A stretch of DNA of 64,000 bases, taken from NCBI GenBank assembly GCA_004000515.1, contig CP034537.1, positions 2,480,001 through 2,544,000 of the forward strand, given 5' to 3'. Below the pieces are notes generated by a model. It had not been told where the DNA came from, ran no database searches, and saw nothing but the letters and a program-made list of their open reading frames with translations. The translations under genes were made by a program, and so were the position numbers. This document shows positions 39,614-53,457 of the stretch, piece after piece (within the stretch, counting starts at the first letter, position 1; each line of letters starts with the position of its first letter). This DNA is from Pseudomonas poae. Lineage in GTDB: Bacteria; Pseudomonadota; Gammaproteobacteria; Pseudomonadales; Pseudomonadaceae.

Positions 39614-41718
39614 GTGAACCCGGTTATCAAAAAATTCCAGTTCGGTCAGTCGACCGTTACCCTCGAGACAGGCCGTATCGCCCGTCAAGCCTCCGGCGCA
39701 GTGCTGGTTACCGTTGACGATGACGTTACCGTATTGGTAACCGTTGTTGGCGCCAAGACCGCTGACCCAAGCAAAGGCTTCTTCCCTCTTTCCGTTCACT
39801 ACCAGGAAAAAACTTACGCTGCCGGTAAGATCCCTGGCGGTTTCTTCAAGCGCGAAGGCCGTCCTTCCGAGAAAGAAACCCTGACTTCCCGACTGATCGA
39901 CCGTCCGATCCGTCCGCTGTTCCCAGAAGGCTTCATGAACGAAGTGCAGGTTGTCTGCACCGTCGTTTCCACCAGCAAGAAGACCGATCCGGACATCGCT
40001 GCGATGATCGGTACCTCGGCTGCCCTGGCTATCTCCGGCATCCCTTTCGATGGCCCGATCGGCGCAGCTCGCGTTGCTTTCCACGAAAGCACCGGCTACC
40101 TGCTGAACCCGACTTACGAGCAACTGAAAGCATCGAGCCTGGACATGGTCGTTGCCGGTACTTCGGAAGCCGTTCTGATGGTTGAATCGGAAGCCAAAGA
40201 GCTGACCGAAGACCAGATGCTGGGCGCCGTACTGTTCGCCCATGACGAGTTCCAGGCTGTCATCAAGGCTGTTACCGAGCTGGCTGCCGAAGCTGCCAAG
40301 CCAACCTGGACCTGGGCTCCACAAGCCGAAGCCACTGAACTGCTGGGCGCTATCCGCTCCGAGTTCGGCGCTGCCATCTCCGACGCCTACACCATCACCG
40401 TCAAGGCCGACCGTTACGCTCGCCTGGGCGAGCTGAAGGACCAGGTTGTGGCCAAGCTGTCCGGTGAAGAAGGCCAGCCTTCTTCCAGCGAAGTCAAAGC
40501 TGCTTTCGGTGAAATCGAATACCGCACCGTTCGCGAAAACATCGTAAACGGCAAACCACGTATCGACGGTCGCGACACCCGCACCGTACGTCCGCTGAAC
40601 ATCGAAGTCGGCGTTCTGCCGAAGACTCACGGTTCGGCCCTGTTCACCCGTGGTGAAACCCAGGCCCTGGTAGTCGCGACTCTGGGCACCGCCCGTGACG
40701 CACAGCTGCTGGACACCCTGGAAGGCGAGAAAAAGACCCGTTCATGCTGCACTACAACTTCCCTCCGTTCTCGGTAGGTGAGTGTGGTCGCATGGGTGGC
40801 GCTGGTCGTCGCGAAATCGGTCACGGCCGTCTGGCGCGTCGTTCGGTACAGGCCATGCTGCCTGCTGCGGACGTGTTCCCGTACACCATCCGTGTTGTTT
40901 CGGAAATCACCGAGTCCAACGGTTCCAGCTCCATGGCTTCCGTTTGCGGTGCCTCCCTGGCGCTGATGGACGCTGGTGTGCCGATGAAGGCGCCGGTTGC
41001 TGGTATCGCCATGGGCCTGGTTAAAGAAGGCGAGAAGTTCGCCATCCTGACCGACATCCTGGGTGACGAAGACCACCTGGGCGACATGGACTTCAAAGTA
41101 GCTGGTACCGCTAAAGGTGTTACCGCGCTGCAGATGGACATCAAGATCAAGGGCATCACCGAAGAGATCATGGAAATCGCTCTGGGCCAAGCCCTGGAAG
41201 CGCGCCTGAACATCCTCGGTCAGATGAACCAGATCATTGGTCAGTCCCGTACTGAACTGTCGGAAAATGCTCCGACCATGATCGCGATGAAAATCGACAC
41301 CGACAAAATCCGTGATGTTATCGGTAAAGGCGGCGCGACCATCCGTGCGATCTGTGAAGAAACCAAGGCTTCGATCGACATCGAAGACGACGGCTCGATC
41401 AAGATCTTCGGCGAAACCAAGGAAGCGGCTGAAGCTGCACGCCAGCGCGTCCTGGGTATTACCGCTGAGGCCGAGATCGGCAAGATCTACGTGGGTAAAG
41501 TTGAGCGCATCGTCGACTTCGGCGCATTCGTCAACATCCTGCCGGGCAAAGACGGTCTGGTTCACATCTCCATGCTGAGCGACGCTCGCGTTGAGAAAGT
41601 GACCGACATTCTGAAAGAAGGCCAGGAAGTGGAAGTGTTGGTACTGGACGTGGATAACCGCGGCCGTATCAAGCTGTCCATCAAGGACGTAGCAGCAGCC
41701 AAGGCTTCGGGCGTTTAA
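39614..41718 (+). CDS. pnp: polyribonucleotide nucleotidyltransferase (PNPase), one frameshift
   Basis: 701 aa when restored. Start GTG at 39614. Two RNase PH domains ([40 protein letters not shown]), KH ([18 protein letters not shown]) and S1 ([20 protein letters not shown]) at the C-terminus. A5 at 40730-40734 lacks one A ([14 protein letters not shown]). 3'-5' phosphorolytic exonuclease of the degradosome. Confidence 0.96.
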
Positions 41719-41741
41719 GTACTCCGGGCTTCAAGCTGTAG

Positions 41742-41766
41742 AAAGGACTCTTCGGAGTCCTTTTTT
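41742..41766 (+). terminator. terminator of the rimP-pnp operon
   Basis: AAAGGACTC-TTCG-GAGTCCTTT with a UUCG tetraloop and T6, 24 bases after the pnp stop. Confidence 0.92.
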
Positions 41767-41924
41767 ATGGGCGCTTGAAAGTGAAGCCAAATCAGCCGTT
41801 TACCTGCAGGCAAAAACCGCAACTTGCATGCAGGCACGATCGGCTTCATGCAAGTTGCACGATTTCGAAAATCTATGAATTTTATAAGTTGTTGATTTAT
41901 AAGTGTTTTAAGTGGTTTTAAAAC

Positions 41925-41942
41925 TTGGCACAGCGCCTGCAA
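41925..41942 (+). promoter_or_regulatory. probable sigma54 (RpoN) promoter of the BON-domain gene
   Basis: TTGGCACAGCGCCTGCAA matches the -24/-12 consensus TGGCAC-N5-TTGCA closely, with exact GG-N10-GC spacing (41927-28 and 41939-40). The start codon is 70 bases downstream. The AT-rich tract just upstream (41860-41925) could hold bending or activator sites; no activator site was identified. Confidence 0.65.
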
Positions 41943-42011
41943 TATCCCTGTTAACGCTGCAGCATCTAGGTACACACACTGCAGACTTTTAATAAAACAG
42001 GAGTTACTCGT

Positions 42012-42630
42012 ATGAAGAAGTTCGCTCTCGCTACTGCTACCGCTCTGACCCTGGCTATGGGGGCTAACGTTGCCTTTGCTCAAACTTCCCAAGCGCCGAT
42101 GACCCTGGCCGCTGGTGAAGTGACTAAAGCCAAAGAGTCCACCTCTGACACGTGGATCACCACCAAAGTCAAAGCTGACCTGCTGACCGAAAAAGGCATT
42201 CCAGGTTCGGACATCAAGGTTGAGACCAACAAAGGTGTAGTAACCCTGTCGTCTGACGTAGAGATTTCCGAATCGCAAAAGCAACTGCTGTAGCGATCAC
42301 CAAGAAAATCAAGGGTGTGACTGCAGTGTCCGCGGACAGCCTGCATGCAGGTGGCGCATACAAAGCTGACAACGTTGATAAAACCAAGGCTGCTGCTTCT
42401 GACGCAAAGGCGCTACTTCCGATACCTGGATCACTACCAAAGTGAAAGCTGATCTGGTTACCGAAAAAGGTATTCCTGGTACCGACATTAAAGTCGAAAC
42501 CAACAAAGGTGTTGTTTCCCTGTCGTCGACTGTCGCAGTGACCGATGCACAGAAAACCACCGCAGTGAACATCACCAAGAAAATCAAAGGCGTTAAAGCT
42601 GTATCGGCTGATGGCCTGAAAGCAGAGTAA
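42012..42630 (+). CDS. periplasmic protein with two tandem BON domains, two frameshifts
   Basis: MKKFALATATALTLAMGANV plus AFA is a Sec signal peptide. Two BON domains follow, both starting SDTWITTKVKADL and containing KVETNKGVV. They are near repeats, so the gene looks like a recent internal duplication. Breaks: A4 at 42277-42280, one A short (SQKATAVAITKKIKG), and G2 at 42409-42410, one G short (DAKGATSDTW). Restored length is 206 aa. BON proteins (OsmY type) act in the periplasm in osmotic or envelope stress. The position after pnp matches PAO1 (PA4739 in my recollection). Confidence 0.85.
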
Positions 42631-42738
42631 CGCTTAATTTATCGCCTTGAACTAAGCGTCGGCGGCAACGAGTGAGCTAGATATCCACTCAATGCACCTC
42701 ACGTGTTCATGCGACCGACCACAAGGATGTGGTCATTA

Positions 42739-42770
42739 CAGGCCCCGGCATTCGTGTCGGGGCCTGTTCT
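42739..42770 (+). terminator. terminator after the BON-domain gene
   Basis: CAGGCCCCG-GCATTCGTGT-CGGGGCCTG followed by TTCT; strong nine-pair stem. Confidence 0.8.
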
Positions 42771-42808
42771 ATTGTGGGGTGGAATACTGCCGGCAAGGCG
42801 ATGAGGTC

Positions 42809-42903
42809 AAATGTGGGAGCGGGCTTGCTCGCGAATGCGGTGTGTCAGTCACAGGTATATCGACTGTTCCACCGCATTCGCGAGCAAGCCCGCTCCCACA
42901 TTT
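42809..42903. repeat. REPIN (inverted pair of REP sequences)
   Basis: The two arms, 42809-42841 and 42871-42903, are exact inverted copies over about 33 bases (AAATGTGGGAGCGGGCTTGC... against its complement), with a ~29-base spacer. This is the two-REP hairpin mobilised by RAYT transposases in fluorescent pseudomonads. It lies between two convergent genes. No RAYT gene is in the window. Confidence 0.93.
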
Positions 42904-42923
42904 AGAGGTGTGTTGCTATGGGT

Positions 42924-45855
42924 TCACTCGGCATCCAGATGCATCGGTGTCACCACTCGACCATCCTTCTCCGCCTGACCCAGGTTGGCATCAATGAAGT
43001 ACACCCGCTCATCTTCCAGTTGGCCTTTGTCCACCAGGTAATCCTTGATGGTGCTGGCGCGGTCCTGACCCAATTGTCGCAGCAGAACGTCACTGCCACT
43101 CCAGAACGTGATGACGCCTTCGCGCAGCTTCGCAGCGCGGTCATCGTCGCTCAGGTTTTTCCACTCGGCCGGCGGTTGCTGTTTGAGTCGTGTGCGGTAG
43201 ATGCCTTCCAGCAGTGGGGCCTTTTCCTTCTCTGGGACGACAAGCAATGAAGCCTGGGCCGGGACCTTGTCCCCACGACGCTGAAGAATTTTGTAGTAGT
43301 TGTACTGGTATTCCCGTTCCAGGCGTTGGGCGGCCAGGAATGGGCCATCGCTGCTGGCTGCGGCGGTGCCTTCGATTTCCAGGCGCAGGGCAGGTCGCTC
43401 TTTGAGTGCCTTGGCCAGCGTATTCAAGGCGCCCTCGGCGTCCTTGCTCAATTCGCTGGAGCCGGCGGCAAACGACACATTCCCCAAATCCTCTGCGCCG
43501 CCTCCGCTGATCAGCCCGCCGATGAACTTGAACGGCGCGGTCGCTGCTCGCACCACCAGGTTACGCAGGGTCTGCCACACAATCGGCATGACGCTGAATT
43601 GCGGGTTGTTCAAGTCCCCGGTCACCGGCAGCTCGATGGAGATCTTGCCGTCGCTGTCTTTTTAGCAGGGCAATCGCCAGTCGAATCGGCAAGTCCACGG
43701 CGTCGGCACTGTCGACCTTCTCGCCCAGTTGTAACTGTTCCACCACTACTTTGTTTTCGGCCTTCAACTGGCCTTTGGTGATCACGTAGTGTAGGTCGAG
43801 GTTGAGACGACCCTTGCGAATGCGGAACCCGGCGAACTTGCCGGAGTACGGGGTCAGGGTGGTCAATTCGACACGTTTGAAACTGGTGGCAATATCCAGC
43901 GCCGCCATCGGCTCGAACGGGTTCACACTGCCTTTGATAGTTACCGGTGCATAACGGTCCACTTTGCCCTTGATATCGACACTGGCCGGTTTGGCTTGGC
44001 GGCTATCAATGGTGCCGATCTGTCCGTTGAGCTGTTGGATGGCGGTGGCAAAGTTGGGGGTCAGGCTGAAGTCGGCAAAGTTGGCCGAGCCGTCATTGAT
44101 CGCAATCTGCCCTACATGAATACCCAGCGGTTTCTCTTTGCTGGCCGGCTTGGGGCCTTTGTCGGGCGGCTGTGGGATCAGCAGATCATCGACGTTGGTG
44201 GTGCGGTCATCATTGATCATGAAGCGCGCATACGGTTGCAGCAGGTTGACCTTGTCGATCGACAGGCTATCACCGTGCTGATAGTTCAAGCCCTCCACCA
44301 CCAGGCGCTGCCATTTGACGAAATCGCGGGTCTTGAGCGTGTCGAGGGTGTGCAACTGGTCGACCTGTGCCCGGCCAGTGACCTGAAGCTTGAGTGGGTC
44401 AGTGCTTTTGAGGTTCACATCCAGGTTGCTGCCGAGCATGCCGCTGCGCAGTTCCAGGCGAATGAATGGGCTGATGTAAGACTGCGCAACCCGTAGGTCG
44501 ATGTCCTGGGTATTCACTTTGAGCTTGGCGCTGACCGGGTTGAGGTTGACCTCGCCGGTCGCGGCGATCTTGCCCTGTTTGCCCAGGCCAGTGTCGATCT
44601 TCAGGGTAAACGGGCTTTGGTTAAGGCTGTCGAAGTTCTGCACATCAACATTCAGTGGGCCCAGTTCCAGCGCGACTGCCGGCTTGGCCTGACGGTCTGC
44701 CAGGTGCACCTGATAGTTACGCAGTTGCACGTCCTTGAGCAGTACTTGCCAAGGCTTGCTCGGCGCTGCGGGTTCCGGGTTGGGTGAATCGGCGGTGGCC
44801 GGCGCGGTGGCAGGTTCCGGTGCCTTCGAGGGTTTGCTCGGTTGGCTGGCGAACAGCTTCTGCCAGTCCAGTTGGCCATCGGCTTCACGGGCAGCCCAGG
44901 TTTCCAGCTTGTTGCTGCGGATCTTGCCGACCACGACTTGCTGTTTGGCCAAATCTACCGTGGTTTCACTGACATCCAGACGTTCCAGGCGTACCAAAGG
45001 TCGGCCATCCGGCGCCTTGATGGCAAACGGGGCGATGCTGGCGGCGGTGTTGGTCAAGTTCAGCTCGGTCTCTTTGGCCAGGCTGAATTTATAGTCAGTA
45101 CTGAAGTTGAGTACGCCGTCTTCCAGTACCAGCGGCAAGGCGTCCCGCACATAGGGCCACCAGGCCTTCATCTTGCCGTCGGTGACTTTAAGCGTGCCTT
45201 CGGAGGTGATCGGTATCAGGCTGAAATTACCTTTCCAGTCGATCTGCCCACCCTCGGGGCCGACCGCGACCAAGGTCATGTCCGCGTTGTCTTCGGGCAA
45301 AGTGCTGAGGTTTTTCAGCTCGAAATCGAGCTTGTTGTAAAGAAATTCGATGGGCTCGCTGGGGCGCAAGTCCTGGAAGTGCACATAACCGCCGGCCAAC
45401 TTGATGCCGTCGATACGCAGCGGAAACGGTTTGGCGTTGGGGTCGGCCGGGGTTGGTTCGCTGGGTGGTAGCTTGAAGAGCTGCGCCAGGTTCAGTTGGC
45501 CTGACTTGTCGAACAATATTTCAGTCTTGGGCTGGTCCAGTTGCACGTCGGCCAGGTGCAGCGCGCGTGTCCAGAGGCTGTCGATCTGCAAGTTGGCATA
45601 GAGGCGTTCGAAACCCACCTGTTCCTTGCCGGGCTCGCCGATTTTCAGGCCCCATACCGTCAGCTCCAGGCTGAATGGGTTGAGCTCGATGCGCTCGATC
45701 CGGGCCGGCACTGTGGCGTAATTGGCCAGCTGTTGGTTGGCAATGCGAAGGGCAATGCCGGGCAAAATCAGGAAGCCCAGCAAGCTGTACAGGGCTAGAG
45801 CGGTCAACAAGGCGCCGATGGCGCGAATCAATCCTTTGGGCATGGGTGACGCCAT
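42924..45855 (-). CDS. DUF748 (AsmA-like) envelope protein, one frameshift
   Basis: 976 aa when restored. One N-terminal membrane anchor (LIRAIGALLTALALYSLLGF) and a long periplasmic part with repeated beta-rich DUF748 modules, e.g. LELTVWGLKIGEPGKEQVGF and IKGKVDRYAPVTIKGSVNPF; the C-terminal 230 residues have an OmpA-like flavour (SSELSKDAEGALNTLAKALK). T5 at 43659-43663 has one base too many (IALLKDSDGKIS). AsmA-like proteins span the periplasm and take part in envelope lipid homeostasis; the role of this one is not established. Confidence 0.85.
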
Positions 45856-45929
45856 CTATGTCAAACAGGAGTGCCTTGGAGTATGGCACGGGTTTTCGGT
45901 TCCGAAGATCCAGACTCTTGGGAAACGTA

Positions 45930-46946
45930 CTACAGCTGGAGTATCAATGTTTTAAGAGGGGGCTGTTGATCCTGTGAAGGAAAATCCGCTCCAGGCGTCA
46001 TGATTTTCCAGTCACGCACCGGGCGCCCGGCTTTTTCTGCGCAACGCAGTACCTGTTCACGCCAGTCCTCCATGCTGACTTTTGCCAGGTTGTTGCAGCA
46101 GATCAGCACGCCGTTGTCAGCGGTGGCCAGCAATGCAGGCTTGAGCAGGCTCTGGTAGTCGCGAAGCAGGTCGACGGTGCCGAATGCGCTCTTCGCCCAT
46201 GCTGGGGGATCCAACAGCACCAGGTCGTACTGGCGCTGCTCCAGGCGTGGATAGCTCGGCAGCTTCTGCCCGCGACGTTGGGTAATCGGCAAGCCGGCCA
46301 GTTGACGAATGGCCGGGAAGTAGTCGGATTGCACGAATTCCATGGTCGGCAATTCCGGGTTCAGCAGGCCGTTTTCGCGCCCAACCGCCAGGTTGCCTTC
46401 GGCAAAGTCGAGGTTGCACACTTCACGGGCACCGCCGGCAGCGGCGCTCAGACCCACGCCGCAGGTGTAGGCGAACAGGTTCAGCACGCTTTTGCCGGCA
46501 CTGTGTGCCTTGACCCAGCCACGGGTGTTGCGCAGGTCTAGAAACAGCAGCGGGTCCTGCCCGGCGTGTCGACCACGGACGCGGTAATTAAGGCCCCATT
46601 CGTGACCGACTAGGTCTTCCAGCGCGGCAGAATCGGCACGGTAGACGGTGTCTTCGCGGTCGATCCGCGAGTTGCCACGGGAGCGGTCGTTGTACACCAG
46701 CAACAATTCCAGCCCGGTGTACTGGTTGATCAGTTGATGCAGTTCCAGCAGCTCTTCGGTTTTCAGCGACTGGTGGAAGCTTTGTACCAGCAATTGCGGG
46801 CCGTAACGGTCGATGGTCAGGCCGCCGGCACCTTCCTGGCTGCCATGGAACAGTCGATAACAGTCGGTGCCCTGGGCGTGCAGCTCGTTGACCAAGTCTT
46901 GGCGATGATCGAGGGCGGCGCGCAGCGCCTGATTCAAGGGAGACAT
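45930..46946 (-). CDS. class I SAM-dependent rRNA methyltransferase (RlmI/RlmK-like)
   Basis: 338 aa. N-terminal RlmI-like region (CYRLFHGSQEGAGGLTIDRY), SAM-binding core (KSVLNLFAYTCGVGLSAAAG), and catalytic motif VLLDPPAWAKSAFGTVDLLR with the DPP box of m5C/m2G rRNA methylases. Typical of the RlmI/RlmK COG1092 family; the exact base modified is not known. Convergent with nothing, follows the upstream MpaB gene by 43 bases. Confidence 0.8.
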   Translation of the reverse strand: MSPLNQALRAALDHRQDLVNELHAQGTDCYRLFHGSQEGAGGLTIDRYGPQLLVQSFHQSLKTEELLELHQLINQYTGLELLLVYNDRSRGNSRIDREDTVYRADSAALEDLVGHEWGLNYRVRGRHAGQDPLLFLDLRNTRGWVKAHSAGKSVLNLFAYTCGVGLSAAAGGAREVCNLDFAEGNLAVGRENGLLNPELPTMEFVQSDYFPAIRQLAGLPITQRRGQKLPSYPRLEQRQYDLVLLDPPAWAKSAFGTVDLLRDYQSLLKPALLATADNGVLICCNNLAKVSMEDWREQVLRCAEKAGRPVRDWKIMTPGADFPSQDQQPPLKTLILQL

Positions 46947-47002
46947 GGAGCGCGCCTTGCTGGGAAAAGAGGGCGCGAAGTTTAACAGCTATGAGGCGTT
47001 GC

Positions 47003-47873
47003 CTACATCAACCCCATCCGCCGATGGGCGCGCTGTACCGAACCGTTTCGCATCGCCCAGCGCAGTAGTGGGGCACTGCGTTTGACGCCGCTGCGGATCA
47101 TCTGGCGTTGCAGCGGGCTCTGATGCTGATCGAGCATGTCGCTGGCCCAGTCCGGCAGCAGATCGATCCCGGCCTGCATCATCAAGGCCCCGAACGGCTT
47201 GGCCATAGTGCTGGGGGGAGGGCGCATTGAGCAGCAGGCGCAACACTTCGCGACTGCGTTCGTCGCACAACAACTGAGGGCGGATGCGCTCCAGATAATC
47301 CGAAACTTCCTGCCGTGAGCGCGGAACATGCCGCGCGCCCAGCCGTTCGGCCACCAGGGCGATTTCGCTGTAGTAACGGTCTTGGTCGCGGCCTGAGAGA
47401 TGAGGGTTGCGGTAGCGCAGGTGTGCGGCCAGGAAGTTGCTGACCTCCGCCACATGCACCCAGGTCAGCAACTCCGGGTCGCTGGCCGCATAAGGTCGCC
47501 CATCCGGTGCATGGCCGACCACTTGCAGGTGAATGGTGCGCACTTTTTCGATCAACCACTCAGCATCACGCCGAGAGCCGAACGTGGTGCCGGAGATAAA
47601 TTGCGAAGTCCGCCGCAATCTGCCGAGCATGTCCTGGCGAAAGTTCGAATGGTCCCACACGCCCGCCAGGGCCAGTGGGTGCAAGGCTTGCAGCATCAAG
47701 GCACTGATGCCGCCGATGAGCATGCTGCTGAAGTCGCCATGGACTTGCCAGCTCACCGAGTCCGGCCCGAACAGGCCTGGGTCGCCCTTGGGGTTTTCCA
47801 GGTCCAACTGGCCCAGCGATAGGCCGGTGAGGCTCATCAGCTGGTTTTCGATACGGCTGCGGATAAATTCCAT
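47003..47873 (-). CDS. MpaB-type oxygenase family protein (DUF2236), one frameshift
   Basis: 289 aa when restored. SSMLIGGISALMLQALHPLA, FGSRRDAEWLIEKVRTIHLQ, and ELLTWVHVAEVSNFLAAHLR carry the His/Arg pattern of the DUF2236/latex-clearing protein-like haem family. G6 at 47213-47218 has one G too many (NAPSPSTMAKPFGALMMQAG). C-terminal end ...AHRRMGLM. Physiological substrate unknown. Between acsA and the rRNA methyltransferase. Confidence 0.8.
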
Positions 47874-47889
47874 GGCGACTCAGGGGTTC

Positions 47890-49826
<1,937 letters not shown>

Positions 49827-49835
49827 GAGCGGTCC

Positions 49836-49846
49836 TTATTCTTGTT
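49836..49846 (-). promoter_or_regulatory. Hfq/Crc catabolite motif in the acsA leader
   Basis: The minus strand reads AACAAGAATAAGGACC, that is AAnAAnAAnAA running into the acsA ribosome binding site AAGGA, ten bases before the ATG. A good fit to the Hfq/Crc catabolite motif. Function inferred. Confidence 0.6.
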
Positions 49847-49887
49847 TTAGCGACAAGTGATAAAGATGCACGCAGTGGGGGAGGGTT

Positions 49888-49919
49888 CAAGGCCAACGTC
49901 CAAACGAACGTTGGCCTTG
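49888..49919. terminator. inverted repeat between pgi and acsA
   Basis: CAAGGCCAACGT-CCAAACGA-ACGTTGGCCTTG is a perfect 12-bp stem, 12 bases after the pgi stop on the minus strand. It lacks a clear T-run; probably stops pgi transcription before acsA. Confidence 0.65.
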
Positions 49920-49930
49920 GAGTTAACGCA

Positions 49931-51595
49931 TCAGCCGCGATGACGGCCGCGGAAGTAGTTGATCAAACCTTGTGTCGAGGCATCGTCGGCCAGGGTTTCT
50001 TCGGCGCCGGTCAGGCGGTTGTAGACGCCCTTGCCCAGTTCCTTGCCCAGCTCCACGCCCCATTGGTCGAAGGCGTTGATGCCCCAGATCACGCTCTGCA
50101 CGAACACCTTGTGTTCATACATCGCGACCAGAGCGCCCAGACGACGTGGGCTGATGCGCTCGACCACCAAGGTGTTGCTCGGGCGGTTGCCCGGGATCAC
50201 CTTGTGCGGTGCCAGCTTCTGCACGTCGTCTTCGGCCATGCCCTTGTCGCGCAGCTCGGCTTCGGCTTCGCTGCGGGTCTTGCCGAGCATCAGCGCCTGG
50301 CTCTGGGACAGGCAGTTGGCGTACAGCCACTGATGGTGGTCGGACACTGGGTTGAAGCTGACGATCGGCACGATGAAGTCGGCCGGAATCAGTTGGGTCC
50401 CCTGGTGCAGCAACTGGTGGTAAGCGTGTTGGCCGTTGCAACCTACGCCGCCCCAGATCACCGGGCCGGTATCGGTAGAAACAGGCGTACCGTCCTGGCG
50501 CACGCTCTTGCCGTTGGATTCCATGTCCAACTGTTGCAAGTGCTTGGTGATGTTACGCAGGTAGTGGTCGTACGGCAGGATCGCATGGCTCTGCGCGCCC
50601 CAGAAGTTGCCGTACCACACGCCCAGCAAGCCGAGCAGCACCGGCATGTTCTGTTCGAACGGGGCGTTCTGGAAATGCTGGTCCATGGTATAGGCACCGG
50701 ACAGCAGTTCCTTGAAGTTGGACATGCCGATGGCCAGCGCAATTGGTAAGCCGATGGCCGACCACAGCGAGTAACGCCCGCCGACCCAGTCCCACATCGG
50801 GAAGATGTTTTCTTCGCGAATACCGAAGGCCACGGCGGCCGCGTTGTTGCTCGATACGGCGATGAAGTGGCGATACAGCTCGGCTTCCGAACCACCCTGG
50901 GCCAGGTACCAGGCGCGAGCGGCTTGGGCGTTTTTCAGGGTTTCCAGGGTATTGAAGGATTTTGACGAGACGATAAACAGCGTGGTCTCGGCGCGCAGCT
51001 TCATGGTCAGTTCGTGGAATTCGCTACCGTCGATGTTCGCCAGGTAGTGGCAGCGCACGCCTTTGTGGGCGTAGGACAACAGCGCTTCGGAGACCAGCTC
51101 CGGGCCGAGGAACGAGCCACCGATACCGATGTTCACCACGTCAGTGATCGGCTTCTCGGTGTAGCCACGCCACAGGCCGTCGTGGATGCGACCGACCAGG
51201 TCAGTGATCTGGTTCAGCACCTTATGCACGTCCGGCATGATGTTCACGCCATTCACCGACAGCTTGTCGCCCACTGGGCGGCGCAGGGCGGTGTGCAGGG
51301 CCGGGCGGCCTTCGGAGGAGTTGACCGGCTCGCCGTTGAACAGAGACTTGATGGCGCCTTGCAGGTCGACTTCGTTGGCCAAACCCACGAGCAGGTCGCG
51401 GGTTTGGCTGGTGATCAGGTTTTTCGAGTAATCGAGGAAAAGTCCGCAGCTGCTCAAAGTGAATTGGGAAAAACGCTGAGGATCGGCATTGAACGCTTCG
51501 CGCATGCTGAAATCCTGCATGGCTTGGCGATGTTGATTGAGCGCTTGCCAGGCGGGCAGAGCGGTAACGTCATGAGGAGTGCGGTAGTACGCCAT
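49931..51595 (-). CDS. pgi: glucose-6-phosphate isomerase Pgi
   Basis: 554 aa from [17 protein letters not shown] (an in-frame ATG 25 codons upstream has no family support). [76 protein letters not shown] and [20 protein letters not shown] are the family motifs. Interconverts glucose-6-P and fructose-6-P. In PAO1 panD lies between this and panC; here only 213 noncoding bases. Confidence 0.95.
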   Translation of the reverse strand: MAYYRTPHDVTALPAWQALNQHRQAMQDFSMREAFNADPQRFSQFTLSSCGLFLDYSKNLITSQTRDLLVGLANEVDLQGAIKSLFNGEPVNSSEGRPALHTALRRPVGDKLSVNGVNIMPDVHKVLNQITDLVGRIHDGLWRGYTEKPITDVVNIGIGGSFLGPELVSEALLSYAHKGVRCHYLANIDGSEFHELTMKLRAETTLFIVSSKSFNTLETLKNAQAARAWYLAQGGSEAELYRHFIAVSSNNAAAVAFGIREENIFPMWDWVGGRYSLWSAIGLPIALAIGMSNFKELLSGAYTMDQHFQNAPFEQNMPVLLGLLGVWYGNFWGAQSHAILPYDHYLRNITKHLQQLDMESNGKSVRQDGTPVSTDTGPVIWGGVGCNGQHAYHQLLHQGTQLIPADFIVPIVSFNPVSDHHQWLYANCLSQSQALMLGKTRSEAEAELRDKGMAEDDVQKLAPHKVIPGNRPSNTLVVERISPRRLGALVAMYEHKVFVQSVIWGINAFDQWGVELGKELGKGVYNRLTGAEETLADDASTQGLINYFRGRHRG

Positions 51596-51808
51596 CGCTG
51601 CGGGTTTCCTTTTATTACGGGGACTGCCTTTAGGACACTTCAAAGCCCGGAACATCCCACCTGTCGTCAAGGATCGGGTTCCGGACAGCGCTAACCAAGA
51701 GCGCAGGGCGATTACATTAAACCTAGCGTGTGAATATGTCTTGGCTTTGTCTGCGCTGTGGCCGGTACTTTTTTATACCGGCACGGCGGGAAGGGCAACT
51801 GGAGGGGG

Positions 51809-52660
51809 TTAGTTGAGGTTCAGATGCAGGTTGTCGATGAGGCGGGTGGCACCGAGGTAGGCCGCCACCAGGATCACAATGTCGCGATCTTCGGCGGTGG
51901 CCGGACGCAGATGCACGCCTTGGCGCACTTCGAGGTAGTCCAGGCGCAACCCGGCGGCTTCGATCAGGCGCACCTGCTCGGCACGCAGTTTGGTGAAGTC
52001 GCGGTCACCGGCTGTGACCGCAGCGCCGATATGGCTGAGGCTGCGGTACAGGACGGGTGCGATGGCGCGTTGTTCTTCCGTGAGGTAGCCGTTGCGCGAT
52101 GACAGCGCCAGGCCGTCGTCGGCACGCACGGTGGGCTCGCCGATGATTTGGATCGGCATGTTCATGTCATGGACCATGGCACGGATGACTGCCAGTTGCT
52201 GGTAGTCCTTCTGGCCAAACACGGCCATGTCCGGTTGGACCATGTTGAACAGCTTGCTGACCACTGTCGCCACGCCTTCAAAGTGCCCCGGGCGGCTTGC
52301 GCCACACAGGCCCTCGGACAATTGTGGGACGCTGACGCAGGTCTGGCCGGTCGTGCCGCCGGGGTACATTTCCTCGACAGTGGGCGCGAACAGCAGGTTG
52401 CAGCCGGCTTGCAGCAGCTTCTCCTGGTCGGCGGCCAAAGTGCGCGGGTACTTGTCCAGATCTTCGCCAGCGCCGAACTGCAGCGGGTTGACGAAGATGC
52501 TGGCGACCACGAAGTCCGCCTGTTGCGCCGCCTTGGTCACCAGGGTGGCGTGGCCGCTGTGCAGGTTGCCCATGGTGGGCACGAAGCCAATGCGTTTACC
52601 GGCGTTGCGGGCGTGGGTCACAGCGGCCCGCAGTTCGCGTACGGTTTTTACGGTGTTCAT
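51809..52660 (-). CDS. panC: pantothenate synthetase PanC
   Basis: 283 aa. HIGH-like [35 protein letters not shown], and [20 protein letters not shown]. Joins pantoate and beta-alanine with ATP. Overlaps panB by four bases (ATGA). Intact. Confidence 0.95.
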   Translation of the reverse strand: MNTVKTVRELRAAVTHARNAGKRIGFVPTMGNLHSGHATLVTKAAQQADFVVASIFVNPLQFGAGEDLDKYPRTLAADQEKLLQAGCNLLFAPTVEEMYPGGTTGQTCVSVPQLSEGLCGASRPGHFEGVATVVSKLFNMVQPDMAVFGQKDYQQLAVIRAMVHDMNMPIQIIGEPTVRADDGLALSSRNGYLTEEQRAIAPVLYRSLSHIGAAVTAGDRDFTKLRAEQVRLIEAAGLRLDYLEVRQGVHLRPATAEDRDIVILVAAYLGATRLIDNLHLNLN

Positions 52661-53457
52661 GCAGAGAATCCGTGTTCGGCGCCAGGGAAGGTCACGGCTT
52701 TGACTTCAGCGACGTAGGCGCTCAGGGCGGCGTGGATACTGTCCTGGCCGGTCATGAAGTTTTTCACGAACTTCGGCACGCGGCCGGTGATCGACAGGCC
52801 GAGCATGTCGTGCAGCACCAGTACTTGGCCGTCGGTGGCCGAGCCTGCGCCAATACCGATGACCGGTACTTTGACAGCCTGGGTAATTTCAGCAGCCAGT
52901 TCGCTGGGCACGCATTCGAGCAGGATCATCGCGACCCCTGCCTGTTCCAGGGCGATGGCATCAGCACGCATCTGGCGCGCCTGGGCTTCGTTGCGGCCCT
53001 GAACCTTATAGCCGCCCAGGATGTTGACCGACTGCGGTGTGAGACCCATGTGGGCGCATACCGGCACGCCTCGTTCTGCCAGCAGGCGGATTGACTCGGC
53101 GAGCCACACGGCGCCTTCTACCTTGATCATGTGCGCACCGGCACGCATCAACTTGCCTGCGTTCTGGAAAGTCTGTTCGACGGTGGCGTAATCCATGAAC
53201 GGCAGGTCGGCAATGATGAACGCGCCATCGTTGCCACGCTTGACGCTGGCGGTGTGGTAGGCGAGTTCGTCGGTGGTCACTGGCAGGGTGCTGTCATTCC
53301 CTTGAAGAACCATGCCGAGGGAATCGCCCACCAGTAACACTTCAACCCCGGCCTGGCAGCTGGCGTGGGCAAAGGTGGCGTCGTAGCAGGTCAGCATGGT
53401 GATTTTTTCACCTTTGAGCTTGAGGCTCTGCAAGGTGGTCAGGGTAACGTCTGGCAT
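52657..53457 (-). CDS. panB: 3-methyl-2-oxobutanoate hydroxymethyltransferase PanB
   Basis: 266 aa TIM barrel: [80 protein letters not shown] and [20 protein letters not shown]. First step of pantothenate synthesis. A cluster of four TGTTAC repeats lies ~180 bases upstream. Confidence 0.95.
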   Translation of the reverse strand: MPDVTLTTLQSLKLKGEKITMLTCYDATFAHASCQAGVEVLLVGDSLGMVLQGNDSTLPVTTDELAYHTASVKRGNDGAFIIADLPFMDYATVEQTFQNAGKLMRAGAHMIKVEGAVWLAESIRLLAERGVPVCAHMGLTPQSVNILGGYKVQGRNEAQARQMRADAIALEQAGVAMILLECVPSELAAEITQAVKVPVIGIGAGSATDGQVLVLHDMLGLSITGRVPKFVKNFMTGQDSIHAALSAYVAEVKAVTFPGAEHGFSA

